In this document: positions 12,271 through 23,332 of the stretch, in pieces
How positions within the stretch are numbered: position 1 is the stretch's first letter
Layout of the letters: the number at the start of each line of letters is the position of its first letter
Assembly: GCA_036365515.1 (NCBI GenBank)
Contig: CM070873.1
Location: forward strand, 46,295,511 to 46,359,510
Direction: 5' to 3'
Length of the DNA stretch: 64,000 nt
Source: Torymus aiolomorphi
Lineage: Eukaryota > Arthropoda > Insecta > Hymenoptera > Torymidae
The notes under the pieces: generated by a model
What the model was told of the DNA's origin: nothing
Databases searched by the model: none
What the model saw: only the letters and a program-made list of their open reading frames with translations
Made by a program: the position numbers and the translations under genes

Positions 12271-12910
12271 TGATATACATTCATTCACAAGCACGCAAAA
12301 TAACAGGCATTGACACACAGGTAAAGAAGAAAAGAGCGAGTAGAGATGAAGAGAGAAGATGACGAGCCTGAACCCTAATCTCGAAGTTAGTGCAAGCCTA
12401 GCTGCGAGGATGGAAGAGTAGGGAGCAAATCGTCGCAGCGGGATCTCACAGGGATCAGAAAGCGATCCATCGAAGGAATGCTAACGCAGTGCCGATTCAG
12501 TTTCGTTTTCATAGGGTGACTGGTTGGAGTGCTCGCTCCGACTACATCCTATAGAAAAACAAACAGATACATGCACGCGCAAAATAGAAGATGAGATAGT
12601 TCCCTCGCGCAATCGCGAAACTCCAAAGCTACTATAGACTTCTACATACGTACGTGACTAGACACACACATGCTCGCTTTCTCGCCCACGGATGAACCAT
12701 TGTCTTTGAACTTCTGATCGGCTTGCTATGTAAACCTTCTCGCTGCATGCACACACCTACACCTCGAAATAACAAGTTTCGCGTCGACGGGACGAAAGCG
12801 AGAAACAACAGCTGTTGCGGCAGCAGTGGGGTGCGGCTTTCAGCGGCCAGAGAGCTTTCGAAGTTCGAAAAATCGATGCCGTGAGATTTCCTGTTAATTT
12901 TGCCGATAAA

Positions 12911-12965
12911 CTCTCCCTCCCTCTCTCTCTCTCTCTCTCTCTGCCTCTCTGCCCCCCCCCCCCTC

Positions 12966-12998
<33 letters not shown>

Positions 12999-13000
12999 TT
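12911..13000 (+). repeat. (CT)n microsatellite with a C12 interruption
   Basis: Two CT blocks flank TGCC and a run of about 12 C at 12952-12963. The overlapping open frames on both strands are repeat artefacts. Confidence 0.96.
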
Positions 13001-13797
13001 TGCTCACCTACTATTCGACCGTCTCTTTGTTGCGCCAGCGCGACAGTGTATGCCTCTTTCCCGTTCGTTGTTCGCTGCGTACATGTATGTGTGCGCGTAT
13101 GAGGATGAGTTTCAGGCCGAGCAAGCGTTTTCTTTCCCGCGAATTGTCTCCACTGCGGTGAACAATCGTTGCTCGTTTGTGCTCGCACGTGCTTCGAGAG
13201 TCGCGAATTTTAAAGGTTTGAAAGGTGATATACGGTTAGAGCACTCTCAATCGATTATTGACGGATTGCGTACTTTCATACGCGAGTATTCACTCGCAAA
13301 CTGTTCGGATGTTTGTGGAAAGGTTCTACTCTAGTGGCTAATTTTATTAACGTGGTAATCACGTCGAACGTTTTATTATATGATAACTTGCACTAGTCAT
13401 TAATTGTTTTCTATAATGACTGAAGGATACTGTGCCAAACTCTAATTCTGATGTCTAAAATCGTTCCAATTATTTTATAAAAAGTGACTCCAGGGATTAA
13501 AATATCTTCAATTATAAGTATCCTATTCTTATAAAACTTACTGATTTAATTCTTAAACCAAAGTGTTAGTTTTTATGTGCTTATAACGATGAAAAAATCA
13601 CATGCGGGTTCGTTGGGTCCCTGTTAATTTTTTACACTGTTTAGTGACCGTTAAAAAACAAAAAGCGGCGTTATTAACCATATCATGGGCTCAGCTCGAC
13701 CGTCATCCGCAGCTGTTACTTGGTAGGTGCACGGTAAGGTGTTACCGCAGGGACGAAGGCAGGGGAGGAACAATCAAACACTAGTAAAGAGGTTGTG

Positions 13798-13868
13798 CTG
13801 GTAGTTTATTGAATACGTCTCGCTCGTTGGATGGTTCGTCGCGCACTACCACTGAGCTAACGCCGCGA
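13798..13868 (-). repeat. partial tRNA-like head
   Basis: On the minus strand GCGGCGTTAGCTCAGTGG and the following TAG carry a textbook box A with a D-arm, like the 5' half of a tRNA. No box B follows at the right spacing, so at most this is a truncated tRNA-derived SINE or a chance match. A GC-rich hairpin (CGCGATGCT/AGCATCGCG) overlaps its left edge at 13864-13890. Confidence 0.3.
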
Positions 13869-13897
13869 TGCTTGCTCGAGAGCATCGCGAGCGTCTA

Positions 13898-14844
13898 GGG
13901 TAGTGGTCCGTATTAGTGTGCCTGTCCATATTTGTGTGCCCAATTATTAAAACATATCCTAGAAATGAACGAGTAAAAACGTAACACTAAAATTTTTTTT
14001 TTCATAAAGTATAGTTAATTAAGTTTAAATAGAATTAATTACTTAATTTGTTTTCATTTACTATAACATTAAAAAAGAACTTTCAAAAATATGTTTCATG
14101 GTTTGCGGTGTGTCACGGTGTTTCCTTGTCCAAACTTGCTAAGAAATGACATTTTTAAAAGTAACATTAAATAATGTTTCGGAAAGATTTTAATGTGTGA
14201 TACAATTGATTATATCATAAAATAATATTATGTTATATAATAAACCTTAATATAATGGTTTTCAATTGATTTTAATATTTAATTAATGGTGTCTACTAAT
14301 AGGGCGGTGAAAAACGACTTGTCCAGATTTGTGTGTGCACAAATACAATACGAGCATGCTCGTATCGGCGCTTGAACAGAAAAGTTAGGTTAGGTTGTCT
14401 GCGTACAAACGTTGTTTCATATCGCATTGACGACCTTCAGCAGTTTTTACCGTATTGGAATTAATTAACATTCAATGTAAACAAGGATTAGAAATTGATT
14501 ATAAATGCACTACAGTTAACAAAATAATTTTGTTGGCAATGATAATATTATCAAGACACTAATGTGGGGCACACAAACGTGTACACCCACATTAATACGG
14601 GACACACAAAAATGTACTTTGTAGTCTGCTAGGGCACACAAATGCGTACAAAATTTTTTTTTTATATTGCTTGTAACTTTCGTAAATATTAATATTTTGC
14701 TATAAAAAAAATTGTTTCGTGTAGATTATTACTTTTATTATCTATATAAACCTGCCCGGAATCTCTGATACAGCTTAAATAGTCTATTATTATGCGACAA
14801 AACTGAAGAGTTTCTTAAACCCACACTAATACGGACATCTACCC
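13898..14844. mobile_element. TA-flanked MITE, termini GGGTAGTGGTCCGTATTAG
   Basis: The left end GGGTAGTGGTCCGTATTAGTG and the inverted right end GGGTAGATGTCCGTATTAGTG agree at about 25 of 27 positions and are flanked by TA on both sides (13896-13897 and 14845-14846). The 947-bp body has no long open frame. The motif of ACACxAATACGG with nearby ACACA recurs internally (around 14560-14640), suggesting subterminal repeats. The TA duplication suggests a Tc1/mariner-type mobiliser. Confidence 0.75.
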
Positions 14845-16641
14845 TAGTTCTTATCATGAAGCGAATGCGTCAGGGCTCGGATGACGGTCGGGCTGAGCCC
14901 ATGACAACCAATAAAGTTTTCTGAATACGTATTATCGTAATGTGATATGTTCCTCACCGATTGATGGAAAAACCATTTAAAAAAAAAGATATTCGGGTTA
15001 TACAACATACAATATCAACATCGACCATCTTTCCCATACGTACGGTTTTGTATTTATACAAGCTATGCATATGATTATAAATAAATATTCGCGTTTATAT
15101 ATGCATCAACTAAACAAAAGTCGTAAATATAAATTTTAAAGTAAAACTCGTGCGCGTATTCGTAATATATGTATATTTACTTCTGACTGGATGCGGGCAC
15201 GTACGTATATCCCTATAGTCATAAACTATTTATGATGTTTTAACCTAATTCTGTGCAAAAGATTGTTCATTACCTGTCCTTTATAAAAAAATTAATATTA
15301 AGTTTTAACCACATTCTAAATAAATAAATCATTAAATATTATTGCTATTAAATATATTATTACTTTTCAATTGAAAAAGTGATTTCTTAGTTCTATAAAA
15401 ACTTTATTGAAAAAATAATCTAATTATATGGTTATTTTAAGAACTGTTGTGGGTACGAATCTAGTAAATAATAAAAATTATAATGTAACGCTTACTATAC
15501 AAGTACTTTTGAATATTTTCTATATGCAGTTTAGACCTATTTGAAAATTGTGGAAACTGGATCAAAAATAGAAAGTACCATATCATACATAACATTCTTC
15601 GGAATACATAAGCTCCCTCAAAGCCAAATTGGCACAGCCATTGCTTTGAACACATTCCCTTGATAAGAAAAATGTCAATAACTTGTTATACATGTGTCAG
15701 TTTATTCGGGATTACATTTTTTTGGACTTGACGTTTAGAAAATCGCGCGCAATTTCGATCATACGTCAGCTCTTGAACATACGAACTTATTTTGGAGAAA
15801 TGATAGCAAATATTTTCAAAGCAAAGTGTTTTATATTCTTTTTATTTCATCAAAATCTTTCATGTTTAAAATAAATGAAAATATAGAATTGTTTTGATTC
15901 TAAGATTAACCTTGTTATACCATGTGTAAAGTTGAACAAATTTATTGAGATAGAAGGTGACAGTTAACTTACTCAGTTTATAACGTAATAATGTATAATG
16001 TTTAATGATGAATATATGCATAACATAATTATAGCTTTTTAATATTTCATACAAGAATAATTATCAAGTGAAAATAGGAACACTTAATTCAAAATCTTAT
16101 AAGAATAATAATGGCGAGGTTAGATAGAAATCGCGTCATGTATATGATCACATCGACGGATGTTACAAGAAGCTTCTAACTTGCTCTAAATTTCATTCGC
16201 GTATATTAAAGCATACATTTTTATTTAATTGAACAATCTGGCATATTACTTTTTGACATAGGATGATTAAAACTAGATTTACCGAGTTTGAAGAGAAAAG
16301 GAAATAGGAAAATGACCCTCTAAAAAAGTTAAAAATATACAATAAACAACTATGATGCATCAAAATCGTAAATTTCCGGCATACCGTGTACTAACTTTTA
16401 GAAACGACTTGGCGCCGAAAAATTGACAAAGCTAAAAATGAGATTTTCCGAGAGTACGTGGAAAATAAGACGACACTCCCGCGAAAGCTTTGATTCTGGC
16501 AAAAGTTCACGGGCAAGAAGAGAAAAAGAGAGAAAGGACGAAAGCTATTTATCAAATTCATAACAAGTACTAGTTTGCTCAAAAAAGCGAATTCAAATAA
16601 TCAATCACTGCTTCCCTCCACAAGCTCTACGCTCGCTTCTA

Positions 16642-16723
16642 CCCCCCCCCCCCTTCTCAGCCGCTCTCGTCTCACTCTTTCTCGCTCTCGCTCTCGCGCT
16701 CTCTCTCTCTCACTCTCTCGCTT
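16642..16723 (+). repeat. C12 run and (CT)n-rich tract
   Basis: A run of 12 C is followed by CTCGCTCT/CTCTCTCT repeats. It is low complexity only. Confidence 0.9.
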
Positions 16724-16866
16724 TTCCATGCACAAACGGGGGTCCCTTTCAGGACGAGAGTGGCAAAAGTTTCGAAGCTCGAGCTTATAAACGAATAAGC
16801 CCGATATTTCCAGGCATTCGCACGCGCGTGTTCCCGCTTTTCGAGTTTTATACCGGCTGAAAGAGA

Positions 16867-16869
<3 letters not shown>

Positions 16870-16938
<69 letters not shown>

Positions 16939-16940
16939 GA
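16870..16940 (+). repeat. (GA)n microsatellite, about 70 bp
   Basis: An almost perfect GA repeat with one GACA interruption. Together with 16642-16723 and 17115-17169 it gives opposite-strand purine tracts within 500 bp that could pair with each other in RNA or DNA. Confidence 0.97.
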
Positions 16941-17114
16941 CCCGATCCTCGCGTCATACACAGGCGCAGCAGTGTTGCGCGAATGAAAGGCGCACCGAAA
17001 GTTACTCGAGCTGCCGACGAAGTTGCGCGCCACAGTGAGCGAGAGGGAGAAAGCGCTCTCTCTCTCACCCTTCTGTCTATTCGTACATCGTAGTTCAATA
17101 TATCCCCATGTCTA

Positions 17115-17169
17115 TTCTCTCTCTCTCTCTCTCGCTCTCTCTCTTTCTCTCCCCTCTCGCTCTCTCTGT
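17115..17169 (+). repeat. (CT)n microsatellite
   Basis: CT repeats interrupted by CG and TTT, lying 170 bp from the GA tract of opposite sense. Confidence 0.95.
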
Positions 17170-19463
17170 CTGGTCTAAGTTACCGCTGTAGTGCGCTTTG
17201 TTTCTAAAACGTGCTGAAAATACGTTGTTATCTGTGTGACGATTTAGTTGATATCACTTCGCCTGTTAATGTCGCAGCGAATCATCACAAATAGTTTTAT
17301 TAAATTTACACTTTAGTTTGCTATTTTAAACAAAAAATAAAATGATAAAACTTGTCTTAATTAGGCTTGCTCCACTACGAGAATGTTAATTTTATAATTT
17401 GTAAAAGAAAATATAAAATGTTATAAAATGTATACTTCTCATTATTTGTTTTCATATGCCTAATATCTATACCAGTGCGAAATTTAATTAGCGATATCAT
17501 ATCAAAGTGACGTAAATGTTGGTATTATCGTAGTAAAAATAAGTGAAAATCTATTAATGAACACAGACACATTTGTGGATAAATAAAAATAATTAAAAAT
17601 ATTTATTTGAATTAGATAATTTAAATTGGTACATTAACAGCATTTTTTAATTATTTTTCTCTTATAAATGTATTAATTGTATTTGTTTTGATATATGCTT
17701 TTTCTTAATTTTTTTATAAAAGAACAATCTTTAGAGCCAAAGCAAAATATTTTAAATAACAAGAGTAAAAGGTTTACATGATTTAAAATCTGATTGAGCT
17801 GTTAAAAACTTTTCTCGTTGTACTTGTGACTGTTTGAAAACTACGCTCCACACGTTGTAGATCAGTTCTTCAGAGCAAAACTGAAACTGGATGTTTCAGG
17901 CCATGTGCCACTTTGACTTGCAAAGTACTGTATGCGCTTTGCAACAGAGATAATGGATTCAACACCATTTCGGTTTGGCACTCAGTTCTTTTGAATTTTT
18001 AAATTTTGAGTAGTTAATTTAACGTCACCTAATCAAGGTATTTGCTTATTTCAGTTTCACATATGACGTTTCGATTTAAACAGGAATAATTTAACAATTT
18101 TTTATATCTATAGATGGGCGACTACAAATATATAAAATACTATAGCTATAATTTATTCAATTTTTCCATTTTACTGTACTTTGAGAAATTCCAATAAATA
18201 CTGTTGAATTGTTATTGAGTAACATATGTGCTTACTTGTTTTCCTTTTATTTGTTTTTTTTAAGAATCAATAGGGTAAGAACGAATCGTCTCCTGATAGT
18301 GCTGTGTAAACTGATTATAGTTAATGTTACAAGTCGTCTCAACGAATATGCATCAATCCCTCCCATGTGAGTCCCGTAAGATCTCGTAATATCTCAGAGG
18401 AATTCGACGTTTGTGAACTTCACTAATTCCTATCTGTTCTTGTCAATTGTTATTGTCATAGTATAATATTCCATTCCAATCTCCGCGTCAAACACAAAGC
18501 ATGACTTTCATTCGATGTAGATTAACCTTGACTTGCAATAATAGAAGCTTACAATCTTATGCCAAGATCATTCGCACCGTGAAATCATGAGCAATTACTT
18601 TTTCATCATACGTTTCTGAGAAAATGTTTCTAATTATTTACAGTAAATACAACAACTTTAAAGAATAAATAATGTTAAAAAAATTAAAACTAATCAAAGA
18701 AGTGATGAAAAATAGCACAAGTTTTTGAGTAAACATGTTAGAACAGTGGTTTGAGTCATCTGGATAAGCTATCGTTAAAAAATATGTGCGTGTATGTGTG
18801 TTTTTTTGTAACACTAGCAAGTTCAGGCACGTTGCGCGCGCTTTTCCCTTACCTTGATCATACATATACAATTAATATTGAAATATTATGAATTTAAAAT
18901 TAATTTTACTTTTCTACATCCGCAAATTTATCAAATATTTTTTATTGAAACTTGGATTGTATTTATTTTAGTTTATTCTTACAATACAAAAATTTTGAGG
19001 TTAGAAATTTAACTATAATCAGAACAGTATTCATAGTCCTTCATTATTATATCACAGATGAAATTTTAATATTTTTTTTGTTATACAAAACCAAATTTTA
19101 AGTCATTAATACTATTTATGACTTATATTTGTAGTTTAAATTTTCATAATTCGAAACTTTGTTGGTTTTATTTGGACCAATATATTTTATAAAACCTTAA
19201 GCGAAAAACTAACGTCGCCGTCGACCAATCATGGGCTCCTTTTAAACGGACTTGACCAATCGCAAAGGAGTAGGAGTAGATACAGTATGAAATTCCCTAC
19301 AAGTTAAAGAAAACTTTTGTACAGCAATGCTTACTTCTTATAGTTATTTATAAAAGTATCATTTTGTATGATATGATAAAAAATGTTCTGTTTAAGCCTC
19401 ACATACAAATCTATAATTCTTTAGATATTGAAGGAGTTTGATGACAGCCAATTTTTTAATATC

Positions 19464-19690
19464 CTCCAAGGGTGAATGGAATGGCCCAGCAGTCCAGGTT
19501 GGTGTTTAGAGATGTAATTAAAAACATCAAGGTTTCATGTTTGTCGACGTTTCAGGCAATTATTATATGCTCCTTCTCAAGGCTACATGGTCGAAAATTG
19601 TTATTCGCAATAGGAAGTGATAACTGCTGTCAGTTAAAACATCTCTAAACACCAACCTGGACAGCTGAGCCATTCCATTCACCCTTTGAG
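19464..19690. mobile_element. 227-bp fold-back MITE with a hammerhead-like loop
   Basis: The left arm (19464-19514) and inverted right arm (19638-19690) share CCAAGGGTGAATGGAATGG (with one change) and then CAGGTTGGTGTTTAGAGATG, with only a few mismatches over 50 bp. The 120-bp loop holds, on minus, CCTTGAGAAGG followed about 20 bases later by TGAAACGTC (19546-19582), resembling the hammerhead-type motif of the 2771-3187 element although the arms are unrelated. It has no coding capacity. Confidence 0.8.
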
Positions 19691-20977
19691 TATAATTCTT
19701 TAAATTGATTATTTTCAAGGGGAAAATTATTTTATAAAAAAAGTCGTTTTTGCGGCAATTGGAGTAAACTACGTTCATTCGCTTTTAATTTCTTTAAAGC
19801 GGTAAGTATGTGCAAATGTGAAGTTTTTACATAACTAGCGGGGGGTTGGTGCAGTGAACGAAGCGAAGTGCTCAGATTTTTTCTGATCTTCGTGATAATT
19901 TAAACTGATGCAACTACATTTCTTATATTTTTTATCAGAAGGAAAATTGTTAATATAATTCGAAGATATCTCGATTTGAAGTTAAACTTATTTTATCGTT
20001 CTTTTAAAAATACTTTTTATCATTGACTTTACTATTAATTGAATATTTATAAATACATGATATGAACATGTTTACAATTGTTTAATTTATTTTTGATTGT
20101 TTGAAAATAGAATGAAATTTCCCATTATGGAGGCACACGTGGATAGTAATAAATAATAATAAAAAAATCTATTTTTACATTCAATTATCATTATTAAAAA
20201 AAAATACATGAAATCATAAAAAACCAAGTGCATTACCCTATAATTTGAATCTTAATACCGATTAATTAGCAGCCATTTTCTAATTTTATGAGACGTGTCA
20301 ATCTTTTTTATATGAATTTGAATAAATTTGGATCAATAGTATGTATTTTTTCAAGCCCACATATACTTTATTATAATTTTTTAATATTTTTTCAAATATG
20401 TCATAAAAAATGGAGCATTAGAGATAGAAGAACGGAAAATGCAGATCGCCAGAAAATAAGCGTCCCTGAAAATATTGAACGTTAAGAAAAGCGGTCTGCC
20501 GAAAATCAAAATAACGGCAATAGAAAAGTGTAGGGTATAAGAGGAATTAATCCGAGAACGGCGCATTATTAATAGCTTGCCACTACGTAGATTTATACGG
20601 GTATAAAATTTCAATTAATCAACGCTTTAAGCACCCGAGCTTGCCGAACGGAACAGAGTTTTTGTTGGAGAGCCTGATGAATACGTTCTATCAAAGCGCT
20701 ACTCTGCTGATAAAGCAATATTCAGTGTCGAAGATAATACGTATTCTAAAGGTCGTATATATATAGCGAACGATTTTTCATCTGCAGAAATTATAAATGA
20801 TTAAAAATTTCTTTTATTACCGTAGATTGATTTAAAAAATAGCCGCGAGAGAAAAGAATTACAATTTAAATACAATTTACTAAGAAGCTTAACATAAATT
20901 TACTTGAAAAATTAAGCTTACGCAGAGGATTTAAACGGAGTTTATATGTAAACTTGAAGCTTGAATAAATTATACGA

Positions 20978-22432
20978 GGCTGATTCCATTCCAATTCGAG
21001 CAGGCTGTCACAGATCAAATTTTTTTTCGCCTAAAAACTATAAGACTGTATTCTAAATCATATTTAAGAAGATACGTGTCTCGTGATTTTGCATAATTTT
21101 TTTTTTACTGCACAGCCAAATCTATATTAGACGACAAAATAGAGATTATAAAATTTTAAAATTACCTCAATTTTTAAACTGCTGTAACTTTATCATTTTT
21201 CAACCTTTTGAGATGTTTTTTTTTTTCAAAATATGAGGAATTTCATCTAGTTTTAAGAAAACTTTTCACTTTGATGATTAAGATTCATCTTACAGAGTTA
21301 TTAATGAAAAACTGAAAAATGACAATTTTTTTAAATGTAAAATCTCAAAAACTATAATTTTTATCTCTGAACATTTAATATGTTTTTATGCATTCAAAAA
21401 ACTAACTTTTCCAGTGGGTGAGAATATGCTATTTTTTTTAGTTTTTTTTTTTTTAATTTTTGAATAAAAAATTATGCCATTTCTCTATCTATTTACAATC
21501 CCATTTACTAATATATTGATAAAATAAAGGAGAAACTTTAAAACAAGTCGCGAGGCAGGTTTCTTAATCAATTAATGGCATATGATTGTCGCATCTTACT
21601 GTTCACAGTTTGCGGCACTTTGACAGGTGAAGTTTTTGATTTTAAATAACTTAAAGTCTTATTAAGTTGATTTACAAAAATCTCACTATTATTAAACATT
21701 TCTTCACTACTGAGAATTGGCGTAGAAACTGAAGATTCTTGACTAAAACTTAGTGCAAATAAACATTGAAAAATCGATATAAATTCACGTATAATTCAAG
21801 AAACCTGCCTGGCGACTTATTTTAAAGTTTCTCCTTTATTTTATCAATATATTAGTAACTGGAATAATAAGTAGATAGAGAAATGGCATAATTTTTTAAA
21901 AACGGCACGCGTTGACAGTTTAGAAATCGAAAAAATTGATTAAAACCTTGGAAATTCATTAAAAAAGAAATAAAAAAATAGCATATTCTCACCCACTGAA
22001 AAAGTTAGTTTTTTAATGTTTAAAATCATATTAAATTTTCAGAGTAAAAAAAATTATAGTTTTTGAGATATTTACGTTAAAAAAATCGTCATTTTTAAGT
22101 TTTTCATTAATAAGTCTGTAAGATGAATCTTAATCATCAAAGTGAAAAGTTTTCTTAAAACTTGATGAAATTTCTCACGTTTTAAAAAAAAAAAGTTCTC
22201 TAAAGGTTCAAAATTGACAAAGTTACAGCAGCTTGAAAATTGAGGTACTTTTTAAATGTTGTAATCTCTATTTTTGCGTCTAATATTGATTTGGCTGTAA
22301 GTAAAAAAAAAATTTAAGCAAAATCCCGAGACATGTGTCTTCTTAAATATGATTTACAATACAGTCTTATAGTTTTTAGGCGAAAAAAAATTCGATCTGT
22401 GACAGCCTGCCTGAATTTTAATGGAATCAGCC
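20978..22432. mobile_element. 1.46-kb fold-back transposon with 4-bp target duplication ACGA
   Basis: Long arms (left 20978 to about 21568, right about 21795-22432) are inverted copies of each other. Termini GGCTGATTCCATT and inverted GGCTGATTCCATT are flanked by ACGA at 20974-20977 and 22433-22436. The arms end internally at matching blocks (AAACTTTAAAACAAGTCGC and its inverse) around a loop of roughly 225 bp. The arms differ by point changes and at least one indel of tens of bases near 21900-21950. No open frame is present. Transcribed in an intron, it would form a hairpin of nearly 600 bp. Confidence 0.88.
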
Positions 22433-22594
22433 ACGAAAGCATTCGCTAATGTCGCTTTCCTTTAAGTAAGATAAATTTATCTCTTAATTTTTTTCATCAC
22501 TAGCTAATCAAATGTATCGAACAAAACTTTTCAGTTTATTTTTCTCTTCGAATTCCTTTCACACTCCATCACAAACGTGGCAAACGCGAACGAA

Positions 22595-22737
22595 TTCCCC
22601 CCTCTCTCTCTCTTTCTCTCTCTTTCTCTCCCGGCCCCTCGATAAATGTCATCCGCGAGTTATTTTTTTATTTAACACTCGAATAAACATTAAACACAGC
22701 AAAAGGGAGAGAGAGGGAGAGAGCGAAAGAGAGAGCC
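22595..22737 (+). repeat. paired (CT)n and (GA)n tracts
   Basis: A CT tract (22595-22632) and a GA tract (22702-22737) of opposite sense lie about 70 bp apart and could pair as a hairpin. They overlap low-complexity open frames that are rejected as genes. Confidence 0.9.
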
Positions 22738-23130
22738 GGGAAAAAGAGCGTACGGATACCACAAAAACTTTTACCGCCCAGCTCGTTCGCGCAATAATAT
22801 CTCTGTGTGCGGTTATTGCCCATAAAAAAAAAAGGAAAGGAAAATACGCGAAGCGAGCTTTAGCTACACGTGTGTGTATATATATGGCGCGCGACATGAC
22901 CCGGCGAGCGAATGCGCCAAATAAAGATCCCTGAAGTCTCTCGGCTTTTTATCCAGCCACCGCAGCTGATCTATCTCCTTCTCTTTCTGGCTCACGCGCA
23001 CTTTCTCAGCTAGGTAAGTACACACGTATAGATGCACACGGAGACACATGCTCATGTAGGCGAATGTACACACAAAAATACAAACATCCACCCACAGAAA
23101 CTCGTCTATCTCTATTTCTATGTGCACAGA

Positions 23131-23169
23131 TGTGTGTGTGTGTGTGTGTGCGTGTGTGTGTGTGTGTGT
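23131..23169 (+). repeat. (GT)n tract next to tomosyn exon C donor
   Basis: A GT repeat with one CG interruption. In the tomosyn pre-mRNA it reads (CA)n and begins about 28 nt downstream of the exon C 5' splice site (donor at 23197). CA repeats close to donors are known binding sites for hnRNP L-type splicing regulators, so a regulatory role is possible; that is inference. Confidence 0.95.
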
Positions 23170-23197
23170 CTATACATTTGACCAGCTGAAAACTCAC

Positions 23198-23332
23198 ACT
23201 TCGATGGCCTTGTTCCAGTTGATAACGTAGCCCGACAGTACAAAAGTCTCGATGTGGAGGACGTGTATGTTGCCCCGCTCCGTGCCAACGTACAGCCACT
23301 TGCTCTGCAGCGGCAGGTGCATGCACGTTATT
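23198..23332 (-). CDS. Tomosyn: tomosyn coding exon (ITCMHLPLQSKWLYVGTERG...)
   Basis: This 135-bp internal exon supplies the last base of a split arginine codon, 44 codons and two bases of a split valine. It contains QSKWLYVGTERGNIH and LSGYVINWNKAIE, among the most conserved strings of tomosyn/STXBP5 and part of the N-terminal WD40 propeller. The acceptor is CTTTTCAG|AATAACG after a pyrimidine-rich tract; the donor is GAAGT|GTGAGT, a strong match to consensus. Both phases are 2 and join exactly to the neighbouring exons (KFQRD-R-ITC and IE-V-SRKT). No disruption is seen. A (CA)n tract lies just downstream of the donor in the transcript. Confidence 0.96.

Larger units (their letters stand above)
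13684..14903. repeat. outer 25-bp inverted repeat pair around a MITE
   Basis: CATGGGCTCAGCTCGACC... at 13684-13708 is matched in inverse orientation at 14879-14903 with 24 of 25 bases identical. The pair encloses the TA-flanked MITE at 13898-14844 and the tRNA-like segment at 13798-13868. It may be the ends of an older element into which the MITE jumped, or two copies of one short repeat in opposite orientation. Confidence 0.5.
6847..23197 (-). other. tomosyn intron, 16.4 kb
   Basis: This intron lies between the exon ending NWNKAIEV (donor GT|GTGAGT) and the exon starting SRKTHPG (acceptor GCAG). Contents by position: AT-rich unassigned DNA 6900-8350; GC-richer sequence with a GA tract 8350-9150; AT-rich 9150-10100; R1-like remnant 10130-10540; unidentified decayed coding stretch 11000-11850; CA and CT tracts 12.2-13.0 kb; a nest of inverted repeats 13.7-14.9 kb; AT-rich unassigned DNA 15.0-16.5 kb; GA/CT tracts 16.6-17.2 kb; AT-rich unassigned DNA 17.2-19.4 kb; fold-backs at 19464-19690 and 20978-22432; microsatellites near exon C. 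I see no host exon inside it. Confidence 0.85.

Noticed and set aside
14383..14395. TTAGGTTAGG, the insect telomere motif
   Set aside because: Only two units, inside a MITE; not a telomere or an interstitial array.
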